DNA of 42,466 bases from Cupriavidus basilensis. Lineage in GTDB: Bacteria; Pseudomonadota; Gammaproteobacteria; Burkholderiales; Burkholderiaceae. Numbering within the stretch: position 1 is the first letter of the stretch; every line of letters begins with the position of its first letter. The stretch covers positions 1-42,466 of the forward strand of contig NZ_JARJLM010000268.1 of assembly GCF_029335485.1 (NCBI RefSeq). Direction: 5' to 3'. Position numbers and translations under genes: made by a program. A model generated the notes under the pieces. The model did no database searches. It had not been told where the DNA came from and worked only from the letters and a program-made list of their open reading frames with translations. Positions 1 to 9,340 of the stretch are shown here, in pieces.

Positions 1-111
1 CGCCTTTAGGCCCTGCAGACCTGAATCAGGTCCCTACAAACGCAAAAGGACCCTCCAGGCGCCAAGAAAGCATCCATCAGGTCCTCCAAAAAACCCACAT
101 CCACCAAATAC

Positions 112-570
112 TCAACCGCTAGCCAGACTAACACCCTGCGGCCCCGTCCTGGTCAGCCCATCCCGCCCATACAACGGCCCGCTGTCACCGCGCTGGCGCA
201 GCACCTGAATCGCTTCCTTGGTGAATTCGAGATGCGCGTCCACCACCGCCGTATTGACGGCATTGGCGTCGCTGGCCAAGCGCACCGCGGATAGCAGCTT
301 GCGCCAGGCCGACTCGAGCACGGGATCGATCTCGCGGCCGAAGAGTTGCCCGCCGGCACCCAGGCGAATGCCCAGCGCGCCCATCTGCGCCTCGCGCGTG
401 CGGGTCAGGGCGCCCAGCAAGCCGGCCAGTTCAACCTTGCGTTCGAGCAGGCTGGCCAGGGCCTCGTAGTTGCCCGCCTTGATCATGGCTCTTTCCTCGC
501 CGAGTACTGCTGCGAATTCTTTCGCCAGTTCGGTTTCGCGGTTCAGGTTCTGGATCAGGGGCTGGCTCAT
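112..570 (-). CDS. flgN: Flagellar export chaperone FlgN
   Basis: This 152-residue, mostly helical protein fits the FlgN family, the cytoplasmic chaperone that keeps the hook-filament junction proteins FlgK and FlgL export-competent and docks them to the flagellar export gate. The sequence has the expected N-terminal helix rich in Leu and Glu (ETELAKEFAAVLGEERAMI) and a long second helical region up to about residue 125. Its tail is Gly/Arg-rich and probably disordered. The ATG start has only a weak AGG upstream. It lies 43 bases downstream of flgM on the same strand, the usual flgMN pairing, and its clients flgK and flgL are in the same window. The family is short and divergent, so the call rests on position as much as on sequence. 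Confidence 0.88.
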   Translation of the reverse strand: MSQPLIQNLNRETELAKEFAAVLGEERAMIKAGNYEALASLLERKVELAGLLGALTRTREAQMGALGIRLGAGGQLFGREIDPVLESAWRKLLSAVRLASDANAVNTAVVDAHLEFTKEAIQVLRQRGDSGPLYGRDGLTRTGPQGVSLASG

Positions 571-613
571 GGCGTGCCTATCGTGGGTGGAGGTTGGCTA
601 TGCGCTGGCGTTC

Positions 614-922
614 TCAGGCGCTGCCGTTGAGCTCGCGCAGCGAGGCGAGCAGCCCGTCGGCGATCTTGCTCGGGTCGATCTTGATGCGGCCTTCGGAAAT
701 GGCCTGGCGGATTTCATCGACCTTGGCGGTATCGATGTCGTCGTCGCTGTCTTCAACCAGGCGCGAGCCGATCTCGCGCACCTGGGCTGCCAGGGGGCTT
801 ACTCGCACGCCGGTCGTATCCGGCGTCGGGGCCGGGGTCTGTGCGGGGGCGCTGGCCACGCTGCGCACGGCGCCGTCGCTGGCGTCGCCCGGCCTCGACG
901 AGGTGGTCTGATTGATCTTCAC
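614..922 (-). CDS. flgM: Anti-sigma-28 factor FlgM
   Basis: FlgM binds and holds FliA (sigma-28) until the hook is finished, then is exported through the hook-basal body, releasing late flagellar transcription. The 102-residue protein has the family layout: a disordered Ser/Thr/Pro-rich N-terminal half (residues 1-45) and a C-terminal sigma-binding half with the signature DTAKVDEIRQAISEGRIKID followed by the final helix ADGLLASLRELNG. The start is GTG at 922, chosen because AAGGA sits seven bases upstream and the protein opens with MKINQTT, as typical FlgM proteins do. A near-consensus sigma-28 promoter lies directly upstream (950-976), so FlgM probably feeds back on its own synthesis. Confidence 0.95.
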   Translation of the reverse strand: MKINQTTSSRPGDASDGAVRSVASAPAQTPAPTPDTTGVRVSPLAAQVREIGSRLVEDSDDDIDTAKVDEIRQAISEGRIKIDPSKIADGLLASLRELNGSA

Positions 923-949
923 GATGATTCCTTGCTGGGTTCCTCAGGC

Positions 950-976
950 TTATCGGATGGTTCAGGCAAAACTTTA
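950..976 (-). promoter_or_regulatory. Sigma-28 (FliA) promoter of flgMN
   Basis: Read on the minus strand, this is TAAAGTTT, 11 bases, then TCCGATAA. The enterobacterial FliA consensus is TAAAGTTT-N11-GCCGATAA, so 15 of 16 positions match with exact spacing. It ends 27 bases before the flgM GTG. It allows flgMN to be transcribed separately from flgA as a late flagellar unit. Confidence 0.85.
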
Positions 977-1113
977 GGGCGAATTATGCCGCCGGGACGC
1001 TGTTTGGGGCGTCCTCCGAGGGGGGCTGCCCATTCGCCCAGGATGCGGCATTGTCTCATGAGACCGCCACGCAACCCGAGGGCGAGGGCGCGCCCGCGCG
1101 CCATCCTCCCCGC

Positions 1114-1833
1114 TTATTGCTGCAGCACCACCGTGTCGCCGCTGCGCACCAGCGCATTGACCACCTGACCGCTCTTGAGGCGTACCTGCACGTTGTTGCC
1201 CACCGCGGCCTCGGCCATGACCTTGCCTTCGCTGCTGATCTGGAACGAGTCGCCTTCCACCATCACTGTCACGTTTTGCCCTTGCCGAACGGCAATGGCC
1301 TTCTTCAGCAGATCCATCCGTATCGGCGAGCCGGCGGAGATGCGGTTGGACGCCACCGCGCCGGTGACCTGCGCCGGGTCCGTCACCACGGCACGGGGCA
1401 GCATGGCCAGGTCGCCCTGGCGTACTTCCATGTCGGCCGCTTCGATGGGCTCGCCGGGCATGAGGTTGCGGCCCGCCACATAGTAGTCGGCCACCACCGA
1501 GACGCGCGCCTGGACATAGCGCGTCCAGGGACGCTCGCCAGCGCAGCGCACGCCAACGGAAACGCGGCCCCAGGGCGATGCGCCCGGAGGCAGGAAGGGC
1601 TCGGGCAAGGGGCAATCCGGAGCCCGGCCGCCAGACGGCGGCACCACCTGGATGCTGGCCTTGCCGGGAAGGCCGGCGGTCTGGCGCTCGAGAAACTGCT
1701 CGACCGCGGTACGCACCGGGTCTTCGGGGAAGGGCGAGGGCGGCGCCGCCCCGGCGCTGCCGGCGAGCGTGCCGCCGGCGGCCAGCGCGCAAAGCAGGGC
1801 GCGCGTCGCGGCGGCGCGGAAACGAGGATTCAT
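1114..1833 (-). CDS. flgA: Flagellar P-ring assembly chaperone FlgA
   Basis: FlgA is the periplasmic chaperone that helps FlgI assemble into the P ring. The product (239 residues from the ATG at 1833) begins with an export signal (Arg-rich start, then LLCALAAGGTLAGSAGA). The mature part holds the SAF-like region with the phrase NLMPGEPIEAADMEVRQGDL and the C-terminal beta domain ending in VRLKSGQVVNALVRSGDTVV, both typical of FlgA. A TTG five codons upstream (1848) is a possible alternative start but has no ribosome-binding site. The ATG has a weak GGA. The gene is divergent from flgB, as in other proteobacteria, and lies upstream of flgMN on the same strand, though flgMN also has its own promoter. 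Confidence 0.93.
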   Translation of the reverse strand: MNPRFRAAATRALLCALAAGGTLAGSAGAAPPSPFPEDPVRTAVEQFLERQTAGLPGKASIQVVPPSGGRAPDCPLPEPFLPPGASPWGRVSVGVRCAGERPWTRYVQARVSVVADYYVAGRNLMPGEPIEAADMEVRQGDLAMLPRAVVTDPAQVTGAVASNRISAGSPIRMDLLKKAIAVRQGQNVTVMVEGDSFQISSEGKVMAEAAVGNNVQVRLKSGQVVNALVRSGDTVVLQQ

Positions 1834-1963
1834 GTGGGCATCCAGCAAGGAAACGTCCTGGCGCGCGTCGTGAGGGCACGCTCCAGGTGCGTAGGAACGG
1901 GTCCCATTGTAGGCAGCCCCGCTGTCTTGCTCGGGCCGAAATACGCAGGTTTTTTCGTCCTAT

Positions 1964-1980
1964 TCATGCGATTGGCATGA
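1964..1980. promoter_or_regulatory. Inverted repeat in the flgA-flgB divergent promoter region
   Basis: TCATGC, five bases, then GCATGA form a perfect 6-bp inverted repeat about 75 bases before flgB and 130 before flgA. The gap must hold the promoters of both class II units. A clear FlhDC box was not recognised, so this repeat is only a candidate operator. Confidence 0.3.
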
Positions 1981-2054
1981 CAGGGCTACCCCTAAGATGG
2001 CACACCTGAAGAAGGTCGACCTTCGTTGCTCTCCCCTTCAAGCGAGACACAGAC

Positions 2055-2462
2055 ATGATTGACAGACTCGATGCGGCATTACGCTTCCAGCAGGAAGCAC
2101 TGAGCTTGCGGACCCAGCGGCAAGCGGTCATTGCCTCCAATATCGCGCATGCCGACACACCCGGCTACAAAGCGCGCGATTTCGATTTCTCCAGCACGCT
2201 GGCGCAGACCGTGGAGCGCGGCAAGCAGGCCGAAGGCGTCACGCTGACCACCACTTCGGCCCGGCATCTGCCGGGCCAGGCGCCGACCGCCGACGACAGG
2301 AACCTGGCTTATCGCATCCCGCTGCAATCGAGCATCGATGGCAATACCGTGGAAATGGACACCGAGCGCATCGCCTTTGCCGACAATGCGGTGCACTTCG
2401 AGTCCGGCCTCACCGTCATGAGCGCCAAGATCAAGACCATGCTGTCGGCCATCCAGCAATGA
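2055..2462 (+). CDS. flgB: Flagellar proximal rod protein FlgB
   Basis: FlgB is one of the four proximal rod subunits that cross the periplasm. The 135-residue length is normal. The N-terminal rod signature is plain: a helix ([19 protein letters not shown]) followed by [21 protein letters not shown], the ASNIAN-type motif shared by rod, hook and hook-associated proteins. The C-terminal amphipathic helix ([20 protein letters not shown]) completes the coiled packing seen in this family. It opens the flgBCDEFGHIJ operon, and flgC starts seven bases after its stop. Confidence 0.97.
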   Translation: MIDRLDAALRFQQEALSLRTQRQAVIASNIAHADTPGYKARDFDFSSTLAQTVERGKQAEGVTLTTTSARHLPGQAPTADDRNLAYRIPLQSSIDGNTVEMDTERIAFADNAVHFESGLTVMSAKIKTMLSAIQQ

Positions 2463-2469
2463 GCGCGCC

Positions 2470-2877
2470 ATGCCAGCATTGAATATCTTCGAAGTTGCCG
2501 GTTCGGCCATGGCTGCGCAGTCGCAGCGCATGAACGTGACCGCATCCAACCTGGCGAATGCGGACAGTGCCGTGACACCGAATGGCCAGCCATACCGCGC
2601 CAAGCAGGTGGTGTTCGGACTGGCGCCCACGCCGGGCCAGAGCGATGTCGGCGGGGTGCAGGTGGAAGGCGTGGTGGAGGACTCGTCCCCGCCGCGCATG
2701 GTCTACAACCCCACGCATCCGCTTGCCAACGCCAATGGCTACGTCACGATGCCCAACGTCAACCCGGTGGAGGAGATGGTCAACATGATCTCGGCCTCGC
2801 GCTCCTACCAGGCCAACGTGGAAGTGCTCAACACCGCCAAGAACATGATGCTCAAGACATTGACCATCGGTCAGTAA
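2470..2877 (+). CDS. flgC: Flagellar proximal rod protein FlgC
   Basis: FlgC is a proximal rod subunit partnering FlgB and FlgF. The protein has 135 residues. Residues 1-40 carry the rod signature ([27 protein letters not shown]). The C-terminus has the characteristic [20 protein letters not shown] followed by [19 protein letters not shown], the flg_bbr_C motif found in FlgC, FlgE, FlgF and FlgG. It is tightly spaced behind flgB and 13 bases before flgD, so it is clearly co-transcribed. Confidence 0.97.
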   Translation: MPALNIFEVAGSAMAAQSQRMNVTASNLANADSAVTPNGQPYRAKQVVFGLAPTPGQSDVGGVQVEGVVEDSSPPRMVYNPTHPLANANGYVTMPNVNPVEEMVNMISASRSYQANVEVLNTAKNMMLKTLTIGQ

Positions 2878-2890
2878 ACCGGGATACGAA

Positions 2891-3562
2891 ATGACCTCGA
2901 CTTCCAACGTAAACGGCAGCAAATCCGCCGCCGACATCGCCAGTACCCTGCAAGGCAGCAGCGCCAGCGCGTCCGACCTGCAGAACAACTTCCTGACGAT
3001 GCTGGTGACGCAGATGAACAACCAGGATCCGCTCAACCCGATGGACAACTCCCAACTGACCTCGCAGCTCGCGCAGATCAGCCAGGTGAGTGCCATGCAG
3101 ACCATGAACACGACGCTGACCTCGCTGCTGAGCCAGGTCAGCGCCGGGCGTGCAATGGGTTCGGCATCGCTGATCGGTCGCACCGTAATGGTGCCGGGCA
3201 GCAGCGTGTCGGTCGCCAGCGGCACCGCTACCAAGATCGGTGTCGACCTGCCGTCCGCCGCGGACTCCGTGACGGTAAGCGTGCTCGACAGCTCCGGCAA
3301 AACCGTGCGCACGATCAACCTGAACGGCAAGAGTGCCGGCGTTCAGGACGTCGTCTGGGACGGCAAGAACGATGCCGGATCCACGGTGGCCGATGGTACC
3401 TACAGCTTCAAGGTTGCCGCCACCGCCAATGGCACCGACGTCAAGCCGGTGGCCCTGGTCTACGGCGCGGTACAGAGCATCAGCGGCGACTCGACGGGTG
3501 TGCTGGTGGGTCTCGCCAATGGCACCACCGCGAACGTCAACGACGTTCGCCGCATCCTTTAA
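2891..3562 (+). CDS. flgD: Flagellar hook capping / assembly protein FlgD
   Basis: FlgD caps the growing hook and directs FlgE polymerisation, and is discarded once the hook is finished. The 223-residue product has the conserved N-terminal FlgD motif (NNFLTMLVTQMNNQDPLNPM, then DNSQLTSQLAQISQVSAM). A FlgD Ig-like / tudor-like C-terminal half follows, with the phrase VVWDGKNDAGSTVADGTYSF typical of the FLIG_FlgD domain. It sits between flgC and flgE as in most beta- and gamma-proteobacteria. Confidence 0.97.
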   Translation: MTSTSNVNGSKSAADIASTLQGSSASASDLQNNFLTMLVTQMNNQDPLNPMDNSQLTSQLAQISQVSAMQTMNTTLTSLLSQVSAGRAMGSASLIGRTVMVPGSSVSVASGTATKIGVDLPSAADSVTVSVLDSSGKTVRTINLNGKSAGVQDVVWDGKNDAGSTVADGTYSFKVAATANGTDVKPVALVYGAVQSISGDSTGVLVGLANGTTANVNDVRRIL

Positions 3563-3622
3563 TCACCCGCCTGACGCAGCTGCGCGGGCTTTCCACGAAT
3601 CACAGGTAACAAGGGGAAAATC

Positions 3623-4855
3623 ATGGGTTTCGGTCAAGGGGTAAGCGGCATCAACGCTGCCGCCGCCAATCTGGATGTGATTGGCAACAATATCGCCAAC
3701 GCCAACACGGTTGGCTACAAGCAGTCGACCGCGCAGTTCGCCGACGTCTATGCCGGGACCAAGATCGGCCTGGGCACGAGCGTGAACGCGGTGGTGCAGT
3801 CGTTCAGCGGGGGCAATATCGAGTCGAGCGGCAACTCCCTGGATGTGGCCATTACCAATGGCAACGGTTTCTACCGGCTGGTTGATTCCAGCGGCGCGAT
3901 CTTCTACTCGCGCAACGGCCAGTTCCAGAAGCAGAATGACGGCACCATCACCAACGCGGCGGGACTGAAGCTGACCGGCTACCCGGCAGGCGTCGTCGCG
4001 GGCGGTGGCGTGCAGCCGCAGCCGCTGGTGATCTCCAATGCGCAGATGCAGCCCAAGGCGACCACTTCGGTCAGCGCCCAGTTCAACCTGAATTCGGGCA
4101 GCACCGTACCGGCCACCGCGTTCACGAGCGCGCCGGGCGCGTTGCCCACGTCGGGCATGTTCAACTACAGCACCGGCATCACGACGTACGATTCCCTGGG
4201 CAATGCGAAGCAGCTGACGGCGTACTTCAGCAAGCAGGCCGCCGGCCCCGGTACCACCGCCGGCGGCTCGGACTGGCAGATGAACCTGACGGATTCGGCC
4301 GGCAATCTGGTTGGCGGCGCCCCGTTCGCCATGCAATTCAGCAGCAGCGGTGTGCTGACCTCGCCGACCACCGCTACCGCGCCGACGTTCACGCTGCCCG
4401 CGGCCAATGGCGCGGCGGCAATGGCCGTCAAGCTCGACCTGACCGGCACCACCCAGTTCGGCGCGGGCAACGATACCAAGTCACTGACGCAGAACGGCTA
4501 TACCTCGGGCAGCCTGCTTGGCTTCGCGGTTCAGCCCGACGGTTCTGTCCTCGGCAGCTATTCGAACCAGCAGACGCAAAGCCTGGGCCAGGTCGTGCTG
4601 GCCAACTTCGGCAACGTGCAGGGCCTGCAGTCGCAGGGCGGCAACGTATGGTCGGCGACCGGTTCGTCCGGCCAGGAACTGCTCTCGGCGCCTGGCGGCA
4701 GCGCCGGTACGCTCAAGTCCAATGCGACCGAAGCCTCCAACGTGGACCTGTCCGGCCAGCTGGTGAACCTGATCGTGGCGCAGCGCAACTACCAGGCCAA
4801 CGCGCAGACCATCAAGGCGCAGGACCAGGTCATGCAGACCCTGGTCAACCTGTGA
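3623..4855 (+). CDS. flgE: Flagellar hook protein FlgE
   Basis: FlgE polymerises into the hook, the flexible joint between basal body and filament. The 410-residue length is normal. The N-terminus has the rod-hook signature (FGQGVSGINAAAANLDVIGN and NIANANTVGYKQST). The middle is a Thr/Ser/Gly-rich surface domain, and the C-terminus ends with NYQANAQTIKAQDQVMQTLV. The start is ATG, with AAGGGG eight bases upstream. It is part of the flgBCDEFGHIJ operon. The larger FlgD-FlgE gap of 60 bases shows no clear terminator. Confidence 0.97.
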   Translation: MGFGQGVSGINAAAANLDVIGNNIANANTVGYKQSTAQFADVYAGTKIGLGTSVNAVVQSFSGGNIESSGNSLDVAITNGNGFYRLVDSSGAIFYSRNGQFQKQNDGTITNAAGLKLTGYPAGVVAGGGVQPQPLVISNAQMQPKATTSVSAQFNLNSGSTVPATAFTSAPGALPTSGMFNYSTGITTYDSLGNAKQLTAYFSKQAAGPGTTAGGSDWQMNLTDSAGNLVGGAPFAMQFSSSGVLTSPTTATAPTFTLPAANGAAAMAVKLDLTGTTQFGAGNDTKSLTQNGYTSGSLLGFAVQPDGSVLGSYSNQQTQSLGQVVLANFGNVQGLQSQGGNVWSATGSSGQELLSAPGGSAGTLKSNATEASNVDLSGQLVNLIVAQRNYQANAQTIKAQDQVMQTLVNL

Positions 4856-4896
4856 TCCGCGCTCCCGGCACGATGAGCAGCAACTGAGGGCCCGCC

Positions 4897-5640
4897 ATGG
4901 ACCGCATGATCTACACCGCCCTGTCGGGCGCCAAGCAGACGCTCGACCAGCAGGCCGCGGTGTCAAACAACCTGGCCAATGCTTCGACACCGGCCTTCCG
5001 CGCGCAGATCAACCTGTTCCGCGCGGTGCCGGTGGTGGGGCCGGAGGCGCAAACGCGCGCGTTTGCACTGGCTTCCACGCCGGGCGCGGATTTCAAGGCG
5101 GGCCCGCTGAGCTACACCGGGCGGCCGCTCGACGTTGCCCTGCAGGGCAACGGCTGGCTGGCGGTGCAGGCACCGGACGGCAGCGAAGCCTACACCCGCG
5201 CCGGTGCGCTGCAGGTGGCGGCCGACGGCCAGCTGCAGACCGCAACCGGCCTGCCGGTGATGGGCGATGGCGGCCCGATCAGCGTGCCGCCGGGGTCCAG
5301 CGTGACCATCGGTACCGACGGCGCGATCACGGCGCGCGGGCCGGGCGAGGCGGCTGCCGGCCTGGCCCAGGTCGGCAAGCTGAAGCTGGTGAACCCGACG
5401 CCTGAATCCATCGCGCGCGGCGACGATGGCCTGTTCCATCTGCGCGCAGGTGCCCAGCCGCTGCAGGCCGACACCACCCTGCGCGTGGCTCCCGGTGCGC
5501 TCGAAGGCAGCAACGTCAACCCGGTGGAGGCGATGGTGGACATGATCGCCAATGCCCGCCGCTTCGAGATGCAGATGAAGATGATCCAGGGCGCCGACAC
5601 CAATGACCAGCGCGCCAATGCGTTGCTGTCGACCAACTGA
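4897..5640 (+). CDS. flgF: Flagellar proximal rod protein FlgF
   Basis: FlgF is a proximal rod subunit placed between FlgC and the distal rod FlgG. The 247-residue product begins MDRMIYTALSGAKQTLDQQA with the SNNLANASTPAFRAQ motif, has the FlgF/FlgG middle phrase PLDVALQGNGWLAVQAPDGS, and ends with the SNVNPVEAMVDMIANARRFE motif. The start ATG is preceded by GAGGG. The last residues (ANALLSTN) are ordinary for the family. Confidence 0.96.
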   Translation: MDRMIYTALSGAKQTLDQQAAVSNNLANASTPAFRAQINLFRAVPVVGPEAQTRAFALASTPGADFKAGPLSYTGRPLDVALQGNGWLAVQAPDGSEAYTRAGALQVAADGQLQTATGLPVMGDGGPISVPPGSSVTIGTDGAITARGPGEAAAGLAQVGKLKLVNPTPESIARGDDGLFHLRAGAQPLQADTTLRVAPGALEGSNVNPVEAMVDMIANARRFEMQMKMIQGADTNDQRANALLSTN

Positions 5641-5690
5641 AACTGAATTGATGTGCCGCCGGGTTCACCGGCGGCCTTGTGAGGACAACC

Positions 5691-6479
5691 ATGATCCGCT
5701 CACTCTGGATTGCCAAGACCGGCCTCGATGCGCAGCAGACGCAGATGGACGTGATCTCGAACAACCTGGCCAACGTTTCCACCAATGGCTTCAAGCGCAG
5801 CCGCGCCGTGTTCGAGGAGCTGATGTACCAGACCGTACGCCAGCCGGGCGCGCTGTCGTCGGACCAGACCACCCTGCCGTCGGGCATGCAGATCGGTACC
5901 GGCGTGCGCCCGGTGGCCACCGAGCGTATCCATCTCCAGGGCAACCTGCAGCAAACCGGCAACCCCAGGGATGTCGCCATCAACGGCCAGGGCTTCTTCC
6001 AGGTGACGATGCCGGACGGCACCACCGCCTACACGCGCGACGGCTCGTTCCAGACGGACCAGAACGGCCAGCTGGTGACCTCCAGCGGCTTTGTGATCCA
6101 GCCCGCCATCACCATTCCGGCCAACTCGACCTCGCTGACGGTGGGGCGCGACGGCACCGTGTCGGTGACCCAGCCGGGCGCCAGCAACAACGTCCAGGTC
6201 GGCCAGCTGCAACTGGCGACCTTCATGAATCCGGCCGGCCTGGAAAGCATGGGCGAGAACCTGTACGCCCAGACCGATGCATCGGGTGCACCCAACACCA
6301 CGGTGCCGGGACTGAACGGCTCCGGCACGCTGCAGCAGAAGTACGTGGAGACGTCCAACGTGAACGTGGTGGAAGAGCTGGTCAGCATGATCCAGACGCA
6401 ACGTGCCTATGAAATCAACAGCAAGGCGGTGCAGACGTCCGACCAGATGCTGCAACGCCTGACCCAGCTCGGCGGATGA
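5691..6479 (+). CDS. flgG: Flagellar distal rod protein FlgG
   Basis: FlgG builds the distal rod, the drive shaft that passes through the P and L rings. The protein is 262 residues from the ATG at 5691. That start is preferred over an in-frame GTG 12 bases upstream because GAGGA lies six bases before it and FlgG proteins begin [20 protein letters not shown]. The motifs [18 protein letters not shown] and [20 protein letters not shown] are near perfect. The stop overlaps the flgH start (ATGA), implying translational coupling with the L-ring gene. Confidence 0.98.
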   Translation: MIRSLWIAKTGLDAQQTQMDVISNNLANVSTNGFKRSRAVFEELMYQTVRQPGALSSDQTTLPSGMQIGTGVRPVATERIHLQGNLQQTGNPRDVAINGQGFFQVTMPDGTTAYTRDGSFQTDQNGQLVTSSGFVIQPAITIPANSTSLTVGRDGTVSVTQPGASNNVQVGQLQLATFMNPAGLESMGENLYAQTDASGAPNTTVPGLNGSGTLQQKYVETSNVNVVEELVSMIQTQRAYEINSKAVQTSDQMLQRLTQLGG

Positions 6480-7159
6480 TCATGGTTGCCTCGCTGACTC
6501 GCCTGGGTGCGCTTGCCCTGTGCTGCCTCGCGACCGGTTGCGCGCTGGCGCCGCGCGAACCGCTGGTGCAATTGCCGACCACCGCGCGCGCAGAGCCGCG
6601 CGCCGTGGGGCGGGCCAGCGGATCCATCTACCAGTCCTCGTACGCAGGCAATCCGCTGTTCGAGGATCGCCGCCCGCGCAACGTCGGCGATATCCTCACC
6701 ATTGTGATCAGCGAGAACGTCAACGCCACCAAGGCCTCCGGCACCAACGCCACGCGCACGTCCAATAGCGCGCTGACGTTCGACGCCGTGCCCAGGGCAC
6801 TGGGCGGCCTGTTCAGCAGCAGCCAGAATGCCTCCATGAGCGGCGCCAACGGCCTGAAGGCCAGCGGCGGCGCCACCGCGGCCAACACCTTCAATGGCAC
6901 CATTACCGTGACCGTGCTGGAAGTGCTGCCCAACGGCAACCTGGTGGTGTCCGGCGAGAAGCAGCTGGCGATCAACCAGGGGGCTGAATATATCCGCTTC
7001 TCCGGCGTGGTCAACCCGCGCACGATCACTGGCGACAACGGCGTGTCGTCCACCCAGGTGGCCGATGCCCGTATCGAATACACCGCCAAGGGCTATATCG
7101 ACGAGACGCAGAACATGGGTTGGCTGCAGCGTTTCTTCCTCAATGTCTCACCGTACTGA
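6476..7159 (+). CDS. flgH: Flagellar L-ring lipoprotein FlgH
   Basis: FlgH forms the outer-membrane L ring, a bushing around the rod. The 227-residue product starts with a lipoprotein signal ending at Cys22 (LCCLATGC), so it should be lipid-anchored. The body carries the FlgH phrases [20 protein letters not shown] and [16 protein letters not shown], and near the end [20 protein letters not shown] followed by [13 protein letters not shown]. The ATG overlaps the flgG stop, and a second ATG two codons later is also possible. Confidence 0.97.
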   Translation: MIMVASLTRLGALALCCLATGCALAPREPLVQLPTTARAEPRAVGRASGSIYQSSYAGNPLFEDRRPRNVGDILTIVISENVNATKASGTNATRTSNSALTFDAVPRALGGLFSSSQNASMSGANGLKASGGATAANTFNGTITVTVLEVLPNGNLVVSGEKQLAINQGAEYIRFSGVVNPRTITGDNGVSSTQVADARIEYTAKGYIDETQNMGWLQRFFLNVSPY

Positions 7160-7166
7160 TCGCGTC

Positions 7167-8300
7167 ATGTTCCAGCTTTCGCTTACCGTCCCGCGCTGCC
7201 GCTTCGTCCGCGCCTTTCTGATTGCGCTGATGCTGGGCGTGCTGGCGGGGGCGGCGCATGCGGAGCGGCTGAAGAACCTCATCATCTTCCAGGGCGTGCG
7301 TGACAACCCCCTGGTGGGCTATGGCCTGGTGGTCGGGCTGGACAATACCGGCGACCAGACCATGCAGACGCCGTTCACCACGCAGAGCCTGACCAATATG
7401 CTGTCGCAGCTGGGCGTTACGCTGCCGGCCGGCAAGAACATGCAGCTCAAGAACGTGGCGGCGGTGATGGTCACTGCCACCCTGCCGCCGTTCGCCCAGC
7501 CCGGCAGCCCGCTCGATGTGGTGGTGTCGTCGATGGGCAATGCCAAAAGCCTGCGCGGCGGCACCTTGCTGATGACGCCGCTCAAGGGCGCCGACGGCCA
7601 GGTCTATGCGCTGGCGCAGGGCAACATGCTGGTGGGCGGCGCAGGTGCGTCGGCCAACGGCAGCAAGGTGCAGGTCAATCAACTGGCGGTGGGCCGCATT
7701 GCCAACGGCGCCATCGTCGAACGCGCGGTGCCGTCGTTCCAGCCTGAAGGCGGCCTGCTCAATATCGAACTGCGCGATACCGACTATGGCACGGCGGAGC
7801 GCGTGGTCGAGGCCATCAACCGCACCATGGGCGGCGGCGTGGCTACCGCGCTTGACGGCCGCGTGGTCCAGGTGCGTGCGCCTTCGGCACCGAGCGCGCG
7901 GGTGGGTTTCATGGCGCGCCTCGAGAATATCGATGTGACGCGCGCCAAGGCGGCCGCCAAGGTCATCCTCAATGCGCGCACCGGCTCCATCGTGATGAAC
8001 CAGGCCGTCACCGTTGACGATTGCGCCGTCGCACACGGCAATCTCTCCGTGGTGATCAACACCCAGCCGGTGATCAGCCAGCCGGCCCCGTTCAGCGGTG
8101 GCCAGACGGTGGTGGCGCCGGTGTCGCAGATCAACATGAAGCAGGAAGGCGGCGCGCTGCAGATGGTCAAGGCGGGCGCTTCCCTGGCTGCGGTGGTCAA
8201 GGGCCTGAACGCCCTGGGCGCCACCCCGGCCGACCTGCAGACCATCCTGGAAGCGATGCGGGCGGCCGGCGCCCTGCGCGCGGAACTCGAGATCATCTGA
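7167..8300 (+). CDS. flgI: Flagellar P-ring protein FlgI
   Basis: FlgI forms the periplasmic P ring in the peptidoglycan layer, and its assembly needs FlgA. From the ATG at 7167 it is 377 residues, the normal size, with a Sec signal ([20 protein letters not shown]) cleaved before [20 protein letters not shown], which is the standard mature FlgI N-terminus. The C-terminal phrase [20 protein letters not shown] is also typical. Another in-frame ATG at 7143, overlapping the end of flgH, would add eight residues before the signal. Neither start has a strong ribosome-binding site, so coupling to flgH is likely. Confidence 0.96.
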   Translation: MFQLSLTVPRCRFVRAFLIALMLGVLAGAAHAERLKNLIIFQGVRDNPLVGYGLVVGLDNTGDQTMQTPFTTQSLTNMLSQLGVTLPAGKNMQLKNVAAVMVTATLPPFAQPGSPLDVVVSSMGNAKSLRGGTLLMTPLKGADGQVYALAQGNMLVGGAGASANGSKVQVNQLAVGRIANGAIVERAVPSFQPEGGLLNIELRDTDYGTAERVVEAINRTMGGGVATALDGRVVQVRAPSAPSARVGFMARLENIDVTRAKAAAKVILNARTGSIVMNQAVTVDDCAVAHGNLSVVINTQPVISQPAPFSGGQTVVAPVSQINMKQEGGALQMVKAGASLAAVVKGLNALGATPADLQTILEAMRAAGALRAELEII

Positions 8301-8302
8301 TC

Positions 8303-9340
8303 ATGTCCTCCAGCCAGATGGCCGCCCAGGCCGACCTGTCGCAACGCTTCGCACTCGATACCCAGGGCTTCGAGATGCTCAAGCAGAATGCGCGCACCGG
8401 TGCCAGCGACAACACGCTGCGTACCGCGGCACGTCAGTTCGAGGCCGTATTCACGCAAATGATGCTCAAGAGCATGCGCGACGCGACGCCGCAGGACGGC
8501 ATGTTCGACAACGAGCAGACCAAGCTGTATATGTCGATGCTGGACCAGCAGCTGGCACAGCAGATGTCCACGCGCGGGATCGGCCTGGCCGATGTGATGA
8601 TGCGCCAGCTTGCACGCGCCAACGGCAGCGGGCTTCCGCCCGAGCTGGCCGCGGGCGCAGGTTCGGCCGCGGCCAAGGCCGCTTCCGGCCTGCAGGCGGG
8701 CATGGACGAGGCCGCTCCGGGTCTGGCGCGCGTGCTCGATATGCGCAACGGCGACGCGGATACGCCGCGGGTGGGCAGCGTGGTTGCCGGCCCCAGCTGG
8801 AATCCCACCGCCGGACTGCGCCAGTACCAGGCGCAGGAGGCGGACGCGTGGCAGGGCGGCAGCGGCGTCTTGCCGGAAGATACGCCCGCTCATATCAGCG
8901 CCTTCGTCTCCCGCATGGCGGGCCCGGCGCAGTATGCGGCGCGCGCCACCGGCGTGCCGGCGAGACTGATCCTGGGGCAGGCGGCGCTGGAAAGCGGCTG
9001 GGGCCGGCGCGAGATCGCCAACCCGGACGGCAGCACCACGTTCAATGTCTTCGGCATCAAGGCCGGTTCCGGCTGGAAGGGCCCGGTCGCCGAGATCACC
9101 ACCACCGAATACGTCGATGGACAGCCGCAGAAGGTGCGTGCGCGCTTCCGTGCCTACGGCTCGTACGAGGAAGCCTTCGCCGACTATGGCAAGCTGCTGA
9201 GCAACAATCCGCGTTATGCGCAGGTCCTTGCGGCGGCCACGCCCGACGAGGCCGCGCGTGGCTTGCAGCGCGCGGGCTATGCCACCGATCCTGCCTACGG
9301 CGAGAAGCTGGTGCGCATCATGCGGAAAGTGCCGGTCTGA
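8303..9340 (+). CDS. flgJ: Flagellar rod-cap / peptidoglycan hydrolase FlgJ
   Basis: FlgJ has two jobs: its N-terminal part caps the growing rod, and its C-terminal part opens the peptidoglycan so that the rod can pass. In the 345-residue product, residues 1-110 contain the rod-binding domain (AARQFEAVFTQMMLKSMRDA, then LDQQLAQQMSTRGIGLADVM). After a Gly/Ala linker, residues of about 195-340 form a glucosaminidase-type domain with ARLILGQAALESGWGRREI, whose Glu230 matches the catalytic Glu of the Salmonella enzyme. The ATG lies two bases after the flgI stop. Both domains look complete, unlike alpha-proteobacterial FlgJ, which lacks the hydrolase. Confidence 0.96.
   Translation: MSSSQMAAQADLSQRFALDTQGFEMLKQNARTGASDNTLRTAARQFEAVFTQMMLKSMRDATPQDGMFDNEQTKLYMSMLDQQLAQQMSTRGIGLADVMMRQLARANGSGLPPELAAGAGSAAAKAASGLQAGMDEAAPGLARVLDMRNGDADTPRVGSVVAGPSWNPTAGLRQYQAQEADAWQGGSGVLPEDTPAHISAFVSRMAGPAQYAARATGVPARLILGQAALESGWGRREIANPDGSTTFNVFGIKAGSGWKGPVAEITTTEYVDGQPQKVRARFRAYGSYEEAFADYGKLLSNNPRYAQVLAAATPDEAARGLQRAGYATDPAYGEKLVRIMRKVPV

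Noticed and set aside
18-32. GACCTGA-A-TCAGGTC repeat downstream of flgN
   Set aside because: The centre is one base, leaving at best a 5-bp hairpin, and no T run follows. Too weak to call as a terminator, and no gene next to it explains an operator.
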